The translations under genes were made by a program, and so were the position numbers. Source: Paenibacillus sp. IHBB 10380 (GTDB taxonomy: Bacteria; Bacillota; Bacilli; Paenibacillales; Paenibacillaceae). Taken from it: a DNA stretch of 64,000 nt. Positions 27,255 to 36,724 of this stretch are shown piece by piece. How positions within the stretch are numbered: position 1 is the first letter of the stretch; each line of letters starts with the position of its first letter. A model generated the notes under the pieces. The model did no database searches, was not told where the DNA came from, and was given only the letters and a program-made list of their open reading frames with translations. Location: assembly GCF_000949425.1 (NCBI RefSeq), contig NZ_CP010976.1, positions 4,340,001 through 4,404,000 on the forward strand, written 5' to 3'.

Positions 27255-28089
27255 TCGCCAAGCTCGCCGTAGAGCTGGTAATCGTGAGAATAACCGCGAT
27301 CGCTGGCTCATTACATATGCGGACTTGATTACGCTATTGCTAATCTTTTTTGTCATGATGTACGCCATGAGCCATCTGGATACCGAGAAATTCGACGTTG
27401 TGAACGAGTCGTTACAGTTAACATTTAAATCGGGTGACTCCATACTCGAACAAGGCTCTGGGCTAACCGGTACGGCGGATAACTATAAACATAAGAATCC
27501 CGATGTAGAGACTAACCAGAGCACAACGAATACAAACCAAGAGCCTTCAGGTTCAGAAGATTCAAAAGATGCAGATGAGCCTAAAGAACTTACAGAACGC
27601 GAACAAGCTTTTCGAAAGCAGGAACAAGAATTACAAAGTTTAATGTCGGTCATCTCTAAATATGTCTCCGACAATGAGCTTGGAGATCAAATATTCGTAG
27701 CAGACAAGCCACAAGGTATCTCCATTACACTCAGTGATCGATTCGTGTTCGATACAGGTAATGCCGATCTTAAGCCTAGTTCCGAACCTGCTCTAGCTAA
27801 GCTAGCTAGTCTGTTCCACAATCTAAACACAACGGTGAGTATTGAAGGTCATACGGATAACAAACCGATTGTATACTCACCTAAATATCGAGATAATTGG
27901 GAATTATCAGGTGCTCGCGCCTTATCCATTCTAAGATTCTTCCTTGACGAGGAGAAGCTTAGTCCTGATGGATTTCAATATGCAGGTTATGCCGATACTC
28001 ACCCTGTAGGGGACAACGCCACAGAACTTGGACGTCAAACCAATCGTCGTGTAGAAATTATCGTGCTTCGTCAACTACAAGAGGAATAA
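27238..28089 (+). CDS. motB: Flagellar motor stator protein MotB
   Basis: 283 residues. The start ATG at 27238 follows AAGGGG by 7 nt and overlaps motA by 17 nt. After a basic N-terminus a single membrane helix contains the ion-binding aspartate (WLITYADLITLLLIFFVMMY). A Ser/Glu/Asp-rich linker leads to the OmpA-like peptidoglycan-binding domain with IEGHTDNKP and the ending QTNRRVEI. It anchors the stator to the wall. Ion specificity (proton versus sodium) cannot be settled by eye. Confidence 0.95.
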   Translation: MRRMTDRQARRRAGNRENNRDRWLITYADLITLLLIFFVMMYAMSHLDTEKFDVVNESLQLTFKSGDSILEQGSGLTGTADNYKHKNPDVETNQSTTNTNQEPSGSEDSKDADEPKELTEREQAFRKQEQELQSLMSVISKYVSDNELGDQIFVADKPQGISITLSDRFVFDTGNADLKPSSEPALAKLASLFHNLNTTVSIEGHTDNKPIVYSPKYRDNWELSGARALSILRFFLDEEKLSPDGFQYAGYADTHPVGDNATELGRQTNRRVEIIVLRQLQEE

Positions 28090-28150
28090 CAGACCAAGCT
28101 ATGATCTCAGCTAAACTAGATACACTATAAGGTAACCCAACCCAAATAGT

Positions 28151-28206
28151 AAAAAAGGCCGTCCCTAGAGCAGATCATTTCTGCTTATGGAGACAGCCTT
28201 TTTTTC
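28151..28206. terminator. Bidirectional terminator between motB and the ABC-2 exporter
   Basis: AAAAAAGGCCGTC and GACAGCCTTTTTTT pair with one bulge on each side; U-runs appear on both strands. An inner AGCAGA/TCTGCT stem extends it. Confidence 0.88.
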
Positions 28207-28290
28207 TTAATAATCTCTGTGAAAATAACACGAATGTGTTAGACAGCTTTCGACGCGCTACTGTAACCCTACCCATTATTCCTCTGTAAA

Positions 28291-29448
28291 TTAAATCGAC
28301 TTTCCTGCTTCGCTAGGTCTTAGAATAGCAGATCCAATAGCTAATAAAATAATAGCCATAAGTCCTAATATGGAAAGAGGTAACCAAATATCAGTCAAAT
28401 GGCCTCCAGAGGCAATTCTCTCAACAGCCTCAATCGTCCACTTTTGTGGAATGAAATTAGCTATTTTTTGCATATAATCCGGCATAAATGACAACGGCCA
28501 GAAGCATCCACCAAGCATGCAAGTCGGTGTAATAATCATGGAATTGAGCATACCTGCCTGATCGGGATTACGAATTAATCCAGCGACTGCGCTAGCGATG
28601 CCCATCGCAACAAACATGAACGAAGCCAGAATTAGAAAATGGGTAAAGAAAGGTATCTCATAATTGTACTTTAACACCCAGCGACTTAAACTTAGAATGA
28701 CTAGAATTTGTAGAACACCTACAAAGAAACTGCCCAGTACATTCCCCAGTGCAATCTCATAGGAGCGAACAGGTGCAGTAAACACTCGTGCCATCGTTCG
28801 ATGCTTGCGATCATCCAGTATCATTTTCACCGTACTCGTCACAAGTCCCATCATAAACATCAACGTAAAGCCTGTCACATTATTTAATCCAGGTTTTGCG
28901 TATAAGTTATAATCAATTCGCTCTGCTCCGATTCTATGTTTACTAATTTCATTTAAGTTTTGTTCAAACAGCTCCAATGAACTTCCAGAAGAGGAAGAAT
29001 GATTAGCAATAATTGTTGCTGTCTCAGCTAACTGAGTCATCATGGCGTTAATAATACTTTTGACAGTATATGTTGCTTCATTAGCTGACAGTTGAAACAT
29101 ATTTACTTGCTTGGCGTTGCCTTGAAGTAAATCATTACTAAAATCAGCAGGAATAAGTAACCCGAGTGTAGCCTTTTGCTGCATAACGGCTTCCTTGAGC
29201 TCTTCCTCTCCATTCAGTGATTTCAGTACATAGTCATTATTTCTAGACAGCTCATTCAGAAGATGCTGCCCTGCAGGTCCCGTATCCAAATTAACATAAG
29301 AGATTTCCACACTCATAGTGTTCTCTTGACCTAGTAAAGCCACTGCTAAAGATACAACAATACAAGGTAAAATAATATAACCTATGAATCCTTTTCGGGT
29401 ACCTATGATACGTCGAATCATATGCCATGCAATAGTTAAGCTATTCAT
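28291..29448 (-). CDS. ABC-2 type exporter permease (second subunit)
   Basis: 385 residues. One N-terminal helix, a large extracytoplasmic loop (about residues 45-180), then five helices ending near residue 375, the layout of YhgE/ABC-2 permeases. ATG at 29448 is chosen because AAGGTGGG lies 5 nt before it; a TTG at 29475 lacks one. It overlaps the upstream permease gene by 8 nt. Forms a heterodimer with that permease, driven by the ATPase of the same operon. Likely a drug, peptide or lipid exporter; the substrate is unknown. Confidence 0.88.
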   Translation of the reverse strand: MNSLTIAWHMIRRIIGTRKGFIGYIILPCIVVSLAVALLGQENTMSVEISYVNLDTGPAGQHLLNELSRNNDYVLKSLNGEEELKEAVMQQKATLGLLIPADFSNDLLQGNAKQVNMFQLSANEATYTVKSIINAMMTQLAETATIIANHSSSSGSSLELFEQNLNEISKHRIGAERIDYNLYAKPGLNNVTGFTLMFMMGLVTSTVKMILDDRKHRTMARVFTAPVRSYEIALGNVLGSFFVGVLQILVILSLSRWVLKYNYEIPFFTHFLILASFMFVAMGIASAVAGLIRNPDQAGMLNSMIITPTCMLGGCFWPLSFMPDYMQKIANFIPQKWTIEAVERIASGGHLTDIWLPLSILGLMAIILLAIGSAILRPSEAGKSI

Positions 29449-30622
29449 GATAACCCACCTTTCGATAGACAACAAAAGTAGATGCTACCAAGGCAGCACA
29501 CATACTAGCGAGTACAAGGATACTCGGAATAATATCAGATGGATCAGCATGTAACATGATACGAAGGATACCCTGTAACCCCCAATGGTTCACTGTAAAT
29601 TGACTTAACAACTGAATGAACTCTCCCGGTATAGGTGTGAAGCCCCCACTGAGAAAGGTCATCAATATAATAAGAACCTGCATGATACTATTTGCACTTG
29701 AACTCGTCTTAACACTTAACGCTACTAAACAAGCTATTGCCATGGATATGAAGACTAATAAGATACATACGATCATTAATAATAGCGGACTACTACCCCA
29801 ATCTACGCCGTACACTAGGGAAGACACGGTGATGATCACACCCGCTTGAACAAGAGCCACCACGCTGCTACCCAGCATTTTCCCTATGAAAATGTGTGCG
29901 CCAGATATGGGCAACGATTGTAAGCGATACAGCGTGTGATTGTCCTTTTCATTAAATAGACTTTCGCTAGCGGTACTCCCTGCATACAAGAGAAACATAA
30001 TCATCATCGCGCCTGCATAATACTGAGAAGCAGAATAGGATGTATTGTTATCGCTCAATTTCCCAATATTAACGTATGTTGGACTGCTCATGATAGAGCT
30101 AGCCTCACCTGTTTGCTTCGGCACATGAACTCCTAGTGTAGCCGACAACACCTGTTGATGATTAATTCCATCTAGAAAGGAGTCGAACACGGTTCCCGCC
30201 ACTAAATTATTCACGCGATCATTTCCGAGCATCAGCTCAAGCTTCGCTTCCTTCCCACTCATCACTTCTTCGTTGAAAAATGGAGGAATAATGACCGCAT
30301 AGTCAGCTTCTCCTGCACGTAATAATTTCTCTGCAGCCGCCTTACTTGTTGCTTGTTTCTGTATAATTATCGTTGATATATCAGGCGATCGTAGATAAGC
30401 ATTAAACGCTATAGATATGGGTCCATCTACCTCATTTCCGACCATAGCTACCCTAACCGGGTCGGGCGTAATATCTTCTTTATCATTATTAAAAAAAGAC
30501 GCCAATGCAGACCCTAGAATAAAAATTAATATCAAAGGTAGCACGAATAGATTCAGAAGTACGGTCCGTGTCCTAAGCATTCTTCGCAGTTCACTCATGG
30601 CAATAATCCAAATATTATTCAA
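29441..30622 (-). CDS. ABC-2 type exporter permease (first subunit)
   Basis: 393 residues with the same layout as its partner: N-terminal helix (MLRTRTVLLNLFVLPLIL), large external loop, and five C-terminal helices. The start is TTG at 30622 with GGGAGAT 9 nt upstream. It lies 17 nt behind the ATPase gene. The two permeases are clearly paralogous in design but not near-identical, consistent with an obligate heterodimer. Confidence 0.88.
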   Translation of the reverse strand: MNNIWIIAMSELRRMLRTRTVLLNLFVLPLILIFILGSALASFFNNDKEDITPDPVRVAMVGNEVDGPISIAFNAYLRSPDISTIIIQKQATSKAAAEKLLRAGEADYAVIIPPFFNEEVMSGKEAKLELMLGNDRVNNLVAGTVFDSFLDGINHQQVLSATLGVHVPKQTGEASSIMSSPTYVNIGKLSDNNTSYSASQYYAGAMMIMFLLYAGSTASESLFNEKDNHTLYRLQSLPISGAHIFIGKMLGSSVVALVQAGVIITVSSLVYGVDWGSSPLLLMIVCILLVFISMAIACLVALSVKTSSSANSIMQVLIILMTFLSGGFTPIPGEFIQLLSQFTVNHWGLQGILRIMLHADPSDIIPSILVLASMCAALVASTFVVYRKVGYHE

Positions 30623-30639
30623 AGCTTTCTATCTCCCTT

Positions 30640-31581
30640 CTAATCACGTAGTGTACGTCCCGTCAAATTTAGAAAAAGAGTCTCAAGATCAGACTGCTCA
30701 CACACTAGCGATTGAATGGTTACCTCATGTTTGGCACAAATAAAAAGAATATCTTGTAAATCATGCTGAGAGGATGCTACGTAAAGTTCTAACGTATCCA
30801 TTTCTTCATTTAATGACACTTTAGAAAAGCGAGGATGAAGCTGTAACTCATCCATGGCACTTGGTTCGATGTGTGCAGCCTTAATGACAATCTTCTCTTC
30901 ACTCGACACCCGCTCACGTAGTTCCTGTTGTGTACCACAAGCAATAACATGTCCTTGATCCATAATGGCCACGCGATCGCTAATAGCGGCTACCTCTTCC
31001 ATGTAATGACTCGTGTATATAATGGTTGAGCCCATCTTATTTAATGTCCGAACCGATTCCAGAATATGATTCCGTGACTGCGGATCAATGCCGACAGTGG
31101 GTTCATCCATTATGATCAACTTCGGATGATGCATAATGGCACAAGCGATATTAAGCCTTCTTTTCATTCCCCCAGAGAATGTAGCGGGCTTCTCCTTAGC
31201 TCGGTCCTGCAAACCTACGAACTCTAATGCTTCTACTACTCTCTCTTGCAGCAACTTCCCCCTTAAACCGTACAGTTTTGCAAAAAAAGAAACATTATCA
31301 CTAGCAGACATCGACTCATATAACGCCAAATCCTGCGGAACAAGTCCTATTCGTTTCTTCACATCCAAAGGTCGATCTTTTACAGAAATACCATCTACCC
31401 TGATATCCCCTTGATCTATCTTCAAAAGTCCACACATCATATTTATAGTCGTACTCTTACCCGCTCCGTTAGGACCTAACAGTCCGAATATCTCCCCCGC
31501 CTGTATCGTTAAATTCAAATGATCCACTGGTAGCTTACTACCATAGCGCTTTACTACATTGTTCAATTCTACGAACGCCAT
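30640..31581 (-). CDS. ABC exporter ATP-binding protein
   Basis: 313 residues from ATG 31581 (GGGAAG upstream; an upstream in-frame start at 31599 is less likely). Walker A is LLGPNGAGKST, signature FSGGMKRRLNIACAI, Walker B KLIIMDEPTVGIDP and H-loop YTSHYMEE. The C-terminal 90 residues form the accessory domain of DrrA/CcmA-type export ATPases. First gene of the exporter operon, divergent from the two-component genes; such pairs usually have the regulator control the exporter. Confidence 0.93.
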   Translation of the reverse strand: MAFVELNNVVKRYGSKLPVDHLNLTIQAGEIFGLLGPNGAGKSTTINMMCGLLKIDQGDIRVDGISVKDRPLDVKKRIGLVPQDLALYESMSASDNVSFFAKLYGLRGKLLQERVVEALEFVGLQDRAKEKPATFSGGMKRRLNIACAIMHHPKLIIMDEPTVGIDPQSRNHILESVRTLNKMGSTIIYTSHYMEEVAAISDRVAIMDQGHVIACGTQQELRERVSSEEKIVIKAAHIEPSAMDELQLHPRFSKVSLNEEMDTLELYVASSQHDLQDILFICAKHEVTIQSLVCEQSDLETLFLNLTGRTLRD

Positions 31582-31637
31582 AAGTCTTCTTCCCTTCATT
31601 CTTTATTTCTTTAACCTCATTGTAATGGAGATGATGT

Positions 31638-31681
31638 GCGAAGTAAGGTACGAAAGGTCATGAATAGATGGTGACGAAAGT
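31638..31681. promoter_or_regulatory. Direct-repeat operator between exporter and two-component genes
   Basis: Two similar 15-bp units, GGTACGAAAGGTCAT and GGTGACGAAAGTCAT, lie about two helical turns apart in the 130-bp divergent spacer. They lie upstream of a TATAAT (31710-31715) with no good -35, as expected for a site where the response regulator activates. Inferred; no regulator consensus is matched. Confidence 0.45.
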
Positions 31682-31709
31682 CATCTGCTGTACCCCCTAA
31701 TGCCTATGC

Positions 31710-31715
31710 TATAAT
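31710..31715 (+). promoter_or_regulatory. -10 box of the histidine kinase operon
   Basis: TATAAT with no recognisable -35 hexamer at 17 bp. It overlaps the first in-frame ATG (31714), so that ATG would lie upstream of the transcript start. This argues for a downstream translation start. Confidence 0.5.
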
Positions 31716-31764
31716 GAAGCCAAATAAGTCATTGCCTACTACGAATCAAAGGATGTTATATGCC

Positions 31765-32919
31765 TTGTCCACTCAACTAAATATGTTGCGTTACAGCTTA
31801 ATTGTCATTCCTGCTTGTCTCTCCATCTATATATACTCATATGACAATTACGGTATTTACACCCTATACATACTCCTATATTTGAATCTCGCCGTACTGG
31901 ATCGATTCGTACATTATCCACCTATAAAAAGATTATTCTTCATTGTAGAAATGCTTTTCTCCACCTGGTTATGTACTCGTTATGGAAACTTAATACTATT
32001 TATTTCGCTATCTTCGCTCTGCTCCTATATTACAATGTCAGGCCGTATGCTTCGCTTCGTCATGCTGGGTCTTCATTTGTTGTTACTGAACATCGCTCTG
32101 GGATTTGAGCAGCCTGAGTGGACATTCTGTCTAAACGCGATCTTTGTTATCACCTCAATTTTGTTATTGCAGCTACAGGACACAGTAGATAGCCGGGAAG
32201 AGATTGTCCAGCTCTATGACGAACTTCGTAAGAAATACTACGAACTAGATGAGAAACGAAGTCAACTTATACAATTCAATCATCAGGTAGAGGCGGCAGC
32301 CCAATCCGGAGAACGAAATCGAATATCAAGACAACTACACGACGATATCGGTCATAGGCTGATCAGAGTTAAAATGATGATGGAAGCGGCCATTCACACC
32401 CTCCCTACGGATAGTGCACGAGGTATGGAACTTATGCTACAGATTAGAGATCAAGTAGCCGCCAGTATGGATGATATGCGCAATACCGTCAAACAGATGC
32501 GGCCTGCTACTTCCTTGGCTGAGGAATATGCGCTAGATCGACTATTAGAGAATACGGGCCGAGAAACAGGCATTCATACAAGCCTCCTCTATGAAGGTGT
32601 TCCCTTCACCCTTTATCCAAGCAGTCAAATTGTATTCTACAAAAATGCTCAAGAAGCACTTACGAACGCCCTTCGACACGGCCATGCTACATCTGTAAAG
32701 ATATTAGTCGTTTACGGTGATCGAGAAGTATCTATGGCAGTTAGCAATAATGGAGAGATTACTGCAGCACATTCAACAAGTCAACGACAGCAAGGTATGG
32801 GTCTGAGTGGAATGCAGGAACGAAGTAAACTTATGGGGGGCGACATACATATTCAGTGGGAATATCCATTTACGATTGTAACGAAGCTACCTATTTACCG
32901 GAATCATGGAATACTATAG
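31765..32919 (+). CDS. Sensor histidine kinase, NarL/DesK type
   Basis: About 384 residues from TTG 31765, which has AAAGGATG 9 nt upstream; ATG at 31714 overlaps the -10 box and has no ribosome-binding site. About five membrane helices fill the first 150 residues with almost no external loops, then a coiled-coil linker leads to the HisKA_3 dimerisation motif RQLHDDIGHR, whose His is phosphorylated, and the HATPase region (NAQEALTNALRHG, GMGLSGMQER). The short-loop sensor is typical of kinases that work with ABC exporters or sense the membrane. The response regulator gene follows after 20 nt. Confidence 0.9.
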   Translation: MSTQLNMLRYSLIVIPACLSIYIYSYDNYGIYTLYILLYLNLAVLDRFVHYPPIKRLFFIVEMLFSTWLCTRYGNLILFISLSSLCSYITMSGRMLRFVMLGLHLLLLNIALGFEQPEWTFCLNAIFVITSILLLQLQDTVDSREEIVQLYDELRKKYYELDEKRSQLIQFNHQVEAAAQSGERNRISRQLHDDIGHRLIRVKMMMEAAIHTLPTDSARGMELMLQIRDQVAASMDDMRNTVKQMRPATSLAEEYALDRLLENTGRETGIHTSLLYEGVPFTLYPSSQIVFYKNAQEALTNALRHGHATSVKILVVYGDREVSMAVSNNGEITAAHSTSQRQQGMGLSGMQERSKLMGGDIHIQWEYPFTIVTKLPIYRNHGIL

Positions 32920-32939
32920 AAAAGAGTGGATTATAAGCG

Positions 32940-33608
32940 ATGATTTCCTTACTTATTGTAGATGATGATGCCTTCATTCGAGAAAGCCTCAAAATGCTAC
33001 TTGCCATGGATCAAGATGTTGAAGTCGTAGGGACAGCAAGCCATGGCTTTGAAGCTATGGAGCTGATGCAAGCGGGGTTACAAGCCAATGTCATATTGAT
33101 GGATATTCGTATGCCAGTGTGCGACGGAGTAGAAGGAACTAAAGAGATCAAAAAACATTTCCCTGATACGCGTGTGCTTATGTTAACAACCTTCGATGAC
33201 GATGAGTTTATTATTCAAGCTTTACAGAATGGAGCCAGTGGATATCTACTGAAGAACATCGCTCCTGATCGCATCATTCAAGGAATCAAAACAGTCCATG
33301 ACGGGGACATGCTCATTCATCCTGATATTGCCCGTAAACTCACCACTTTTCTCCGGCCAATAGAGCCAATCCTTCAACCTACCTCTGATCGCTCTAATTC
33401 AGACAGATGGATCCGTTATGGATTGACCAAAGCAGAGATGAGCATCGTGAGCAATATATCCGAGGGGTTGTCTAATAAAGAAATCGCCCAGAAGCTATTT
33501 CTGAGCGAAGGTACGGTAAAGAATTATATAACAGACATTTTAAGTAAGTTGGAACTTCGAGATCGTACACAAATTGCTATATTATATCTTAAACATCCTA
33601 ACGGCTAA
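32940..33608 (+). CDS. Response regulator, NarL/LuxR type
   Basis: 222 residues. The receiver domain has the acidic pair in VDDDAF, phospho-acceptor D55 in ILMDIRMP, Thr in LTTFDD and Lys in YLLKN. A C-terminal LuxR helix-turn-helix follows (LTKAEMSIVSNISEGLSNKEIAQKLF). Partner of the upstream kinase. The likely target is the divergent ABC-2 exporter and its own operon. Its 3' end is only 8 nt from the convergent minJ-like gene with no terminator between. Confidence 0.93.
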   Translation: MISLLIVDDDAFIRESLKMLLAMDQDVEVVGTASHGFEAMELMQAGLQANVILMDIRMPVCDGVEGTKEIKKHFPDTRVLMLTTFDDDEFIIQALQNGASGYLLKNIAPDRIIQGIKTVHDGDMLIHPDIARKLTTFLRPIEPILQPTSDRSNSDRWIRYGLTKAEMSIVSNISEGLSNKEIAQKLFLSEGTVKNYITDILSKLELRDRTQIAILYLKHPNG

Positions 33609-33616
33609 TCTTATGT

Positions 33617-34948
33617 TTATAATTTAAAGGTTTCCCGCTCTACCTTCGGCTCCACAAAAGGGGGTGGATTATATTCCACGGATTCAGAGCGATGCCGTGT
33701 ATTTAACTTCATTCCGATAATCTGATAAATACTAACCGGTCTCATGCTTGCTACAATCGTCAAATCCTGATCTGGGGCTAGAATAACACCCAGTTGGTGA
33801 TGATCCCCTGCATAGATAGCACGTTGTAAATATTTACTTTCACCTGCGATGTTCTGCACTTCTAATTTACAAAAAGCAGAATTCATACGCAACGCACTAT
33901 GTAGCTGCTCTTTCGTCCGGAGAACAACCCCATTCACCTTCAGTATCGTTTCTCCTGGCACAATACCGAGTTCCTCTGCTGGGCTATCTGGCACAATAAA
34001 GAGAACTCGAAGTCCTTGCGAAGGGTGAGCGAAGAGTGAGCTTCGCTGTTGCTCCTCATAGCGACTGAACCACGATAATGCCTCATGTAGTAAGATACTG
34101 GCCAACGCAGCAACAATCATCAGCGGACTCCACCATGCAGAGAGCAAGCTCAGTGCTAGTAAGATCACGGTATATAACATTAACCTCTTGAACCCACTGG
34201 ATGCTTTCTCCCTTGTTAACATGCTCTGCGTCATTTCACCGAACCCGATAACGACAGGAAGCACGATTAAGCTAAAACCAGTACTCCAACCTTCACCACC
34301 TAGAAGAGGAGTCCACGGTAATAACGAACCCGATGTCTGCGCTGGGATGAGTAGGAATAAGGGAATTGGCCAAAAGGCCTGCATCTCATATCCCCCTACA
34401 ATTTTCCCGCGCTTACTTTCTAAATACAGCGGGCTCGCTAAGTGATCTCCCTGCAACTTCACAAGTATAGCTTCAGCCAGATGAAGAATAGCCGCCAACG
34501 TTAATAGCGCAGGCATATCAAGTGATCTTACAGTATCCACTGACGACCCCAACCATCCTGTAGGTTGCCATGAAGGGAAGAAACTAATAATAAATTGGAT
34601 GATACCGAGAAGACCTGCCGAATAAGCAAAACATAAATAACGTACTCGAACTAACAGCAACAGTAGACTCACAACCCATATACAGATCACTCCAGCTTGG
34701 GTTAAGGTAACACCTACAAATGCCATAAGAAGTGAAACTCCGATCCCTCCGGCTAGCCCTCCAATAAGGGTTCGCCAAGTTTGTAACCCCCAGCTATGCA
34801 TACGTATATGAAACATCTTCCGCTCTAACCCTACCTGACGACGATAAAATAACATAACAAACAGAATTGAAATATAATAAAACGGCTGAATCAATAATTG
34901 TACCAACCCGTCCGTCACAAGCCACAACATTTCCAAAGCTACATTCAA
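33617..34948 (-). CDS. MinJ-like polytopic membrane protein with PDZ domain
   Basis: About 443 residues from TTG 34948 (GAGGAG 12 nt upstream); ATG at 34930 is the alternative. About eight membrane helices are followed by a cytoplasmic PDZ-like domain (VLFIVPDSPAEELGIVPGETILKVNGVVL) and a short basic tail. In B. subtilis MinJ has this topology, bridges DivIVA and MinD at the division site, and is encoded in the ctpB neighbourhood; the N-terminus LLIQPFYYISI...RKMFHIRMHS fits that family. It follows ctpB and its terminator here. Confidence 0.8.
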   Translation of the reverse strand: MNVALEMLWLVTDGLVQLLIQPFYYISILFVMLFYRRQVGLERKMFHIRMHSWGLQTWRTLIGGLAGGIGVSLLMAFVGVTLTQAGVICIWVVSLLLLLVRVRYLCFAYSAGLLGIIQFIISFFPSWQPTGWLGSSVDTVRSLDMPALLTLAAILHLAEAILVKLQGDHLASPLYLESKRGKIVGGYEMQAFWPIPLFLLIPAQTSGSLLPWTPLLGGEGWSTGFSLIVLPVVIGFGEMTQSMLTREKASSGFKRLMLYTVILLALSLLSAWWSPLMIVAALASILLHEALSWFSRYEEQQRSSLFAHPSQGLRVLFIVPDSPAEELGIVPGETILKVNGVVLRTKEQLHSALRMNSAFCKLEVQNIAGESKYLQRAIYAGDHHQLGVILAPDQDLTIVASMRPVSIYQIIGMKLNTRHRSESVEYNPPPFVEPKVERETFKL

Positions 34949-35027
34949 GATTAAACCACGCTCCTCTATAATTGACCATAGACTATACAAGGATGACAAA
35001 CGACTTCGCAGTCCCAAAATTAAAGAA

Positions 35028-35054
35028 AAAAAGAAGGCTAACGTTCAGCCTTCT
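35028..35054 (-). terminator. Terminator of ctpB
   Basis: Minus strand: AAGAAGGCT and AGCCTTCTT pair around GAACGTT, followed by TTTTTTC. It lies directly after the ctpB stop. Confidence 0.9.
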
Positions 35055-36520
35055 TACTTGTTCGACGCAGAAGCCTTTAATTCCTTCTGAATCTCTGCAA
35101 TCCCTTGCTTCAATTGAGTATCATATTGTGGATCTTGAATGCGTACAATCAGGGCTTTCTCTAGTGCGGTCCCTGTCTTAGCATCGATAATACCCGTTGC
35201 CTTCATCTTCTCTTTCGTTTGGAAGCTCTTAACGGCTTCCTGTGTACCTTTATCGAAATATCCATCCGAACGACCCGCTTGATATCCAAGACCATTCAGC
35301 ATGACCTGAGCGCTCTTCACATCACTATTATTCATGTTAAACTTCAAGTTCTTCTCTTTATTAATTGGGGTAACTGAGAAATAACCCGGCTGAGATACTG
35401 CAACGTCTGGTTTAATCCCCTTCTCATGAATCCAAGTACCATCTGGTGTTAACCACTTAGCAATTGTGATCTTAAGAAGACTACCATCACCCATTTGCTT
35501 ATCAAAGCTCGTCTGCACCGTACCCTTACCGAATGAATTGTCACCCATCAGTATAACGCCTGCAGATTGTTGCAGTGCTCCTGCTAGAATCTCAGATGCG
35601 CTTGCACTCCCTTTATTCATTAAGAGTGTCACAGGATAAGACTTACTTGAGCCGTTCGACAAGCTCTTCTCACGCTTACCTTTCTTATCCTCAACTTGAA
35701 CAATCATTTCACCTTTGGGAACGAACTGTTCTGCTATGTCAATGACGACAGATAGAACGCCACCTGGGTTATTCCGAACGTCAATCACAAGTCCTTTTAT
35801 TCCCTGCTTCTCTAGCTTGGACAACTCCGTCTTGAAGCGTTCTGCTGTATTGAGGGAAAACTGAGTAATCTCGATGACACCCACACCGTTCTTCTCCATA
35901 TGTGCATTAACAGTCTCTAAATCCACATCATCACGAACGATATCGAAATCAATAGGTTCAGACACGCCTTCACGTTTCACTTGAATCTTTGCTTTCGATC
36001 CTTTCGGACCACGGATCTTCGATACAGCATCATTTAGATCAAGCCCTTTAAGGGGCTCACCATTCACGGATAGTAGCAAATCCTTAGCGTGGATACCCGC
36101 TTTCTCAGCAGGTGAACCTTTAATAGGAGATACAACGACCACATATCCATCTTTAGAGGAAACTTCAGCACCAATGCCACTAAACGAACCTTCAATGCTT
36201 TCTTCGAATTGCTTCGCTGTTTCTTCTCCCATATAAGTGGAATAAGGATCTTCCAGTGATTGCATCATGCCATTAATCGCACCATCCAGTAGTTTCGTCC
36301 GATCAATGTCCTTGTAATAATTGCCTTGGATGAGATCTAAGGCAGCTCCTAGCTTCTTAGACTCCTCTTGCTTCAAGCCACCACCACTAATGCTGGCAAG
36401 TATGCCTTCTCCACCTGTAGCTTGTCCTGCAAAGCTTGAACCCGATAGGAACATGGTTAGTAGGCTACCACTGATCAAGGCGATTACCACGAGGAGTGCA
36501 GCTGTACGCTTCTTTAACAT
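35054..36520 (-). CDS. ctpB: S41 carboxy-terminal processing protease, CtpB type
   Basis: 488 residues: N-terminal membrane anchor or signal (residues 5-30), a PDZ domain (about 115-185, IKGSPAEKAGIHAKDLLLSV), the S41 core with the Ser/Lys dyad S307 in GSASASE and K332 in GKGTVQ (25 residues apart, as in B. subtilis CtpB) and Q336, and a C-terminal PG_binding_1 domain (VKSAQVMLNGLGYQAGRSDG). CtpB acts in the spore envelope signal that triggers sigma-K activation. The peptidoglycan-binding tail fits an extracytoplasmic site. It lies 204 nt behind the M23 gene, so it probably has its own promoter. Confidence 0.93.
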   Translation of the reverse strand: MLKKRTAALLVVIALISGSLLTMFLSGSSFAGQATGGEGILASISGGGLKQEESKKLGAALDLIQGNYYKDIDRTKLLDGAINGMMQSLEDPYSTYMGEETAKQFEESIEGSFSGIGAEVSSKDGYVVVVSPIKGSPAEKAGIHAKDLLLSVNGEPLKGLDLNDAVSKIRGPKGSKAKIQVKREGVSEPIDFDIVRDDVDLETVNAHMEKNGVGVIEITQFSLNTAERFKTELSKLEKQGIKGLVIDVRNNPGGVLSVVIDIAEQFVPKGEMIVQVEDKKGKREKSLSNGSSKSYPVTLLMNKGSASASEILAGALQQSAGVILMGDNSFGKGTVQTSFDKQMGDGSLLKITIAKWLTPDGTWIHEKGIKPDVAVSQPGYFSVTPINKEKNLKFNMNNSDVKSAQVMLNGLGYQAGRSDGYFDKGTQEAVKSFQTKEKMKATGIIDAKTGTALEKALIVRIQDPQYDTQLKQGIAEIQKELKASASNK

Positions 36521-36724
36521 AGTTCATTCCACCGCCTTTTCTTATGAGACTAAATCTGGTTAGAACCTACATCACTATACTAGTATATGTTCGGCTTGGT
36601 TGGAATATTTATATCCTATAGATTGAACTAAAGTTTACACTCCCCAAACGCTATAAATTCTTATACATTAAGATTATGAGGGTTCGTCTTTAGCTCATTC
36701 TATATTAGAAAATGAATTCACATA

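Noticed and set aside
36624..36638. 15-nt sequence TGAACTAAAGTTTAC shared with 48631-48645 (inverted)
   Set aside because: Both sites lie upstream of genes, but a few identical AT-rich 15-mers are expected by chance in 64 kb. Only a genome-wide motif count could revive it.
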